A DNA stretch of 25,445 nt. It comes from Holdemanella sp. GTDB taxonomy: Bacteria > Bacillota_I > Bacilli_A > Erysipelotrichales > Erysipelotrichaceae. Location of the stretch: positions 1 through 25,445 of the forward strand of contig JABUSD010000296.1 in the NCBI GenBank assembly GCA_021442845.1, read 5' to 3'. A model generated the notes under the pieces. It worked only from the letters and a program-made list of their open reading frames with translations, was not told the DNA's origin and ran no database searches. Position numbers and translations under genes: made by a program. Of the stretch, positions 23,468 through 25,445 are shown one piece after another (the stretch's first letter is position 1; every line of letters starts with the position of its first letter).

Positions 23468-24472
23468 CTATTTTATAAATTCATTTGTATATTGTTCGCT
23501 TGCCTCGATTGTCTTTGTAATCAATCCATATTCATACATGAAATTTGTATAGTTATCCCATACTTCATCTTTCATAACTCCCCAAGTATCACTATCCTTA
23601 CTGTATTGTTCACTTAGGTATGCTTGTGATTTCTTTAAGAATTCCAGATCAACATCTTTTAAGGCAACATCATGTAAAATTGTCGCTGCATCATCTGGAT
23701 TTGAAATGGCATATTCATATCCTTTTTTAGTTGCAGATATAAATGCTTTGATAGTCTCTGGATCGTTTTTAATCATTTCATCGTTTGTGATGATTAATGG
23801 AGTGTAATAATCCAAGCGTTGATCTAAATCAGAACATGCCATATAATTCAATTCATATCCATCCATCATTCCACGAATAACAGCCCATCCATAGAATTCC
23901 CATTGAATGTTTACTTTATCTTTTCCAGCATCTTTTGAAAGTGATGCAAATCCAGATCCATCTGCACCAACGATTGTCAGTTTTTCAAAATCGGCATTAT
24001 CCTTTTTCATAATGGCTTTAATGACCGCTTCTTCACTAGGTGCACCCCATCCAGCATATGTCTTTCCCTCAAAATCCTTTGGTGTGTTAATATTTGCATC
24101 CTTTAAAGATACAAACCCCGATGTATTATGTTGAATAATTGTCGCAATTGTCTTAATTGGAAGTGGTTCTTCTGCTGTTAATGCATAAGTAACATCTTCC
24201 TGATATCCTACACCAAACTGAGCTGCATTTGTCGCAACCATAGTTGTTGTGGCATTGTCACCAGGTTCTACAATATTCACCTTTAATCCAGCTTCTTCAT
24301 AATACCCTTTCTGCTGGGCTACATAAAATCCTGTATGATTTGTATTTGGTGTATAATCCAGCATCAATGTAACTTCCTTTAATCCTGAAGTTTCTTCTGT
24401 TCCACCTTTTGAGCACGCCATCATAGAAAGGGCAAGTGCACCCGCCAATAATACTTTTCCTACTTTTTTCAT
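23468..24472 (-). CDS. thiY: ABC transporter substrate-binding lipoprotein, pyrimidine-precursor binding (ThiY-like, NMT1/THI5 family)
   Basis: The 334-residue protein has a lipoprotein signal peptide ending LSMMAC with the lipidated C20. An NMT1/THI5-type binding fold follows, opening VTLMLDYTPNTNHTGFYVAQ, the hallmark of HMP/formylaminopyrimidine-binding ThiY proteins. It is anchored outside the membrane and hands the ligand to the permease, whose gene it overlaps by four bases (ATGA). The TPP riboswitch upstream makes a thiamine pyrimidine precursor (HMP or N-formyl-4-amino-5-aminomethyl-2-methylpyrimidine) the likely ligand. A thiamine-independent sulfonate or nitrate ligand would be the alternative for the family at large. 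Confidence 0.93.
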   Translation of the reverse strand: MKKVGKVLLAGALALSMMACSKGGTEETSGLKEVTLMLDYTPNTNHTGFYVAQQKGYYEEAGLKVNIVEPGDNATTTMVATNAAQFGVGYQEDVTYALTAEEPLPIKTIATIIQHNTSGFVSLKDANINTPKDFEGKTYAGWGAPSEEAVIKAIMKKDNADFEKLTIVGADGSGFASLSKDAGKDKVNIQWEFYGWAVIRGMMDGYELNYMACSDLDQRLDYYTPLIITNDEMIKNDPETIKAFISATKKGYEYAISNPDDAATILHDVALKDVDLEFLKKSQAYLSEQYSKDSDTWGVMKDEVWDNYTNFMYEYGLITKTIEASEQYTNEFIK

Positions 24473-25236
24473 TTCTTTTCTCCTTTTTTCTTGCGCAAGT
24501 GAGGGAATGCCAGATACTCAATAAATGTCACAAGCAGGTGAAGCAACAAGCTCCATAAGATAATCATGACAACACAAGCAAATACTTTATCCAGCATATA
24601 ACCATTTTTTACGCGAAGCATGTAATATCCTAACCCCGCTGATGAAGATAACCATTCGCCTACAATAGCCCCGCCAATACAATAGGTAGCACTCACTTTT
24701 AACCCTGAAAATAAGCCTATGGCACCACTTGGAATCTTTACCATCTTATAAATCTGGAATGTATTGGCTCCAAAGCTCTTTAAAAGATTAATCTGATTTA
24801 AGTCCACTTGTCCTAATGCATCGACAAACGATACTACGATGGGAAAAAAGCACATAAAAATGACAATCAAAACTTTAGGGGCTAATCCAAATCCCAGCCA
24901 GATGGAAAATAAGGGTCCTAATACCATAACCGGAACAGTCTGTGTCACAATCAAATGCGGATAGATACTTGTCTTAAATGATTTTGACATATCCATTCCT
25001 ATCGCAATAATGATGGCAAGCACTGTAGAAATCACCAGCCCTATGATTGCTTCCTGTAAGGTTACCATAGAGTGCTGCCATAAAACAGGAAAGTCACTGA
25101 CTATAGCACTAGCAATCTTTGTTGGTGCTGGTAAAATATACAAACTGATTTTAAAGAATCGTACACAGAACTCCCAAACCACCAATGTAATAATCATCAC
25201 CAATACTGGCATCGTATACTTATGTTTGTTTTTCAT
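24469..25236 (-). CDS. thiX: ABC transporter permease, thiamine-precursor uptake (ThiX-like)
   Basis: The 255-residue permease has about six membrane helices. It starts at a periplasm-facing first helix (VLVMIITLVVWEFCVRFF), with PAPTKI following, typical of the SsuC/TauC/ThiX group. The EAA-like loop LKSFGANTFQIYKMVKIPSG couples to the ATPase. GGAGG six bases before the ATG fixes the start. It is the first gene after the TPP riboswitch and terminator, followed by the binding protein (four-base overlap), the ATPase and a TatD-like hydrolase. Confidence 0.93.
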   Translation of the reverse strand: MKNKHKYTMPVLVMIITLVVWEFCVRFFKISLYILPAPTKIASAIVSDFPVLWQHSMVTLQEAIIGLVISTVLAIIIAIGMDMSKSFKTSIYPHLIVTQTVPVMVLGPLFSIWLGFGLAPKVLIVIFMCFFPIVVSFVDALGQVDLNQINLLKSFGANTFQIYKMVKIPSGAIGLFSGLKVSATYCIGGAIVGEWLSSSAGLGYYMLRVKNGYMLDKVFACVVMIILWSLLLHLLVTFIEYLAFPHLRKKKGEKK

Positions 25237-25257
25237 GCATTTCCTCCTTTCTCATAT

Positions 25258-25284
25258 AAAAAGACGTCCATATAGAGACGTCTT
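25258..25284 (-). terminator. TPP-riboswitch controlled terminator
   Basis: On the minus strand AAGACGTC pairs with GACGTCTT around an eight-base loop and runs into TTTTT. It lies 17 bases past the aptamer and about 20 bases before the permease start, the expected place for a transcription-terminating expression platform. Confidence 0.85.
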
Positions 25285-25301
25285 ATCGTATATATAATGA
25301 T

Positions 25302-25382
25302 ATGACTCCCTACGCTAGTACTAACTAGATCAGGTCATAAGGGATTGTATTAATACATCTCAGCCTATGGCACCCCTGTCAT
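25302..25382 (-). ncRNA. TPP riboswitch (THI element)
   Basis: The minus strand carries the conserved THI-box segments in order: AGGGGTGCC, GGCTGAGAT, AATCCCTT, GACCTGATCTAGTTAG and TAGCGTAGGGA. Helix P1 is closed by ATGAC (25378-25382) and GTCAT (25302-25306). Binding of thiamine pyrophosphate should stabilise P1 and permit the terminator at 25258-25284 to form, shutting off the transporter operon when thiamine is plentiful. Confidence 0.96.
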
Positions 25383-25420
25383 GACAATTTATTATATGAA
25401 CTTTTCTTTTTACGTAAGAT

Positions 25421-25426
25421 ATTATA
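25421..25426 (-). promoter_or_regulatory. -10 box for the TPP-riboswitch operon
   Basis: TATAAT on the minus strand, preceded directly by TG. Transcription would begin near 25414, about 30 bases before the aptamer. The -35 box would fall at or beyond the window edge. Confidence 0.55.
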
Positions 25427-25445
25427 CACCTTTTTTATTAAATGC

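Overview
The window is 25.4 kb of AT-rich DNA from a low-GC, Gram-positive anaerobe (Bacillota). T-box and TPP riboswitches, strong purine-rich Shine-Dalgarno sites, a ferredoxin-dependent 2-oxoacid oxidoreductase, a NiaR repressor and a CBS-domain family II pyrophosphatase all point that way. The mix of genes, including a glutaminyl-tRNA synthetase, would suit a gut Erysipelotrichia-like organism, but that placement is inference. I see no transposase, phage gene, CRISPR array or other sign of recent transfer. It reads as chromosomal core and metabolic sequence.

Layout. 1-57: the 5' part of a tRNA-Ile(GAT) on the minus strand. 168-3335: a MATE exporter divergent from a TetR regulator with overlapping promoters, then a CPBP membrane protease and a 57-residue membrane protein. 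3349-5543: a minus-strand run larC - PAP2 phosphatase - niaR. 5623-11674: single genes, often convergent and separated by bidirectional terminators: a MalY/PatB aminotransferase, a GNAT acetyltransferase, a CBS/DRTGG pyrophosphatase, glnS and a patatin-like protein. 11754-15091: a porGDAB operon behind a T-box leader whose specifier reads best as ATC (Ile). 15110-21284: a same-strand run vanY-like carboxypeptidase - HTH-less UTRA protein - GntR regulator - double-SIS protein - L-asparaginase - xpt - 2-hydroxyacid dehydrogenase. 21402-21770: ridA. 22039-25426: a TPP-riboswitch operon encoding a ThiXYZ-type pyrimidine-precursor transporter plus a divergent TatD-family hydrolase.

How the genes fit together. 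Two operons are under RNA control. The T-box ties a four-subunit 2-oxoacid:ferredoxin oxidoreductase to uncharged tRNA, probably tRNA-Ile, which suggests an anabolic (reductive carboxylation) role. The TPP riboswitch ties the ABC transporter to thiamine status, and the co-translated TatD-like enzyme sits where a precursor-processing hydrolase would be expected. The vanY-to-asparaginase run joins a regulator pair (one member lacking a DNA-binding domain) to a sugar-phosphate isomerase/deglycase-like protein and an asparaginase. That content resembles part of a fructose-asparagine type pathway, but no kinase or transporter is present.

Several starts were moved inward from the longest open frame on the basis of Shine-Dalgarno spacing; each entry says so. 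The only intergenic stretch of note, about 230 bases at 21795-22027, holds nothing I can identify, and no gene-free stretch exceeds 300 bases apart from the T-box leader region.
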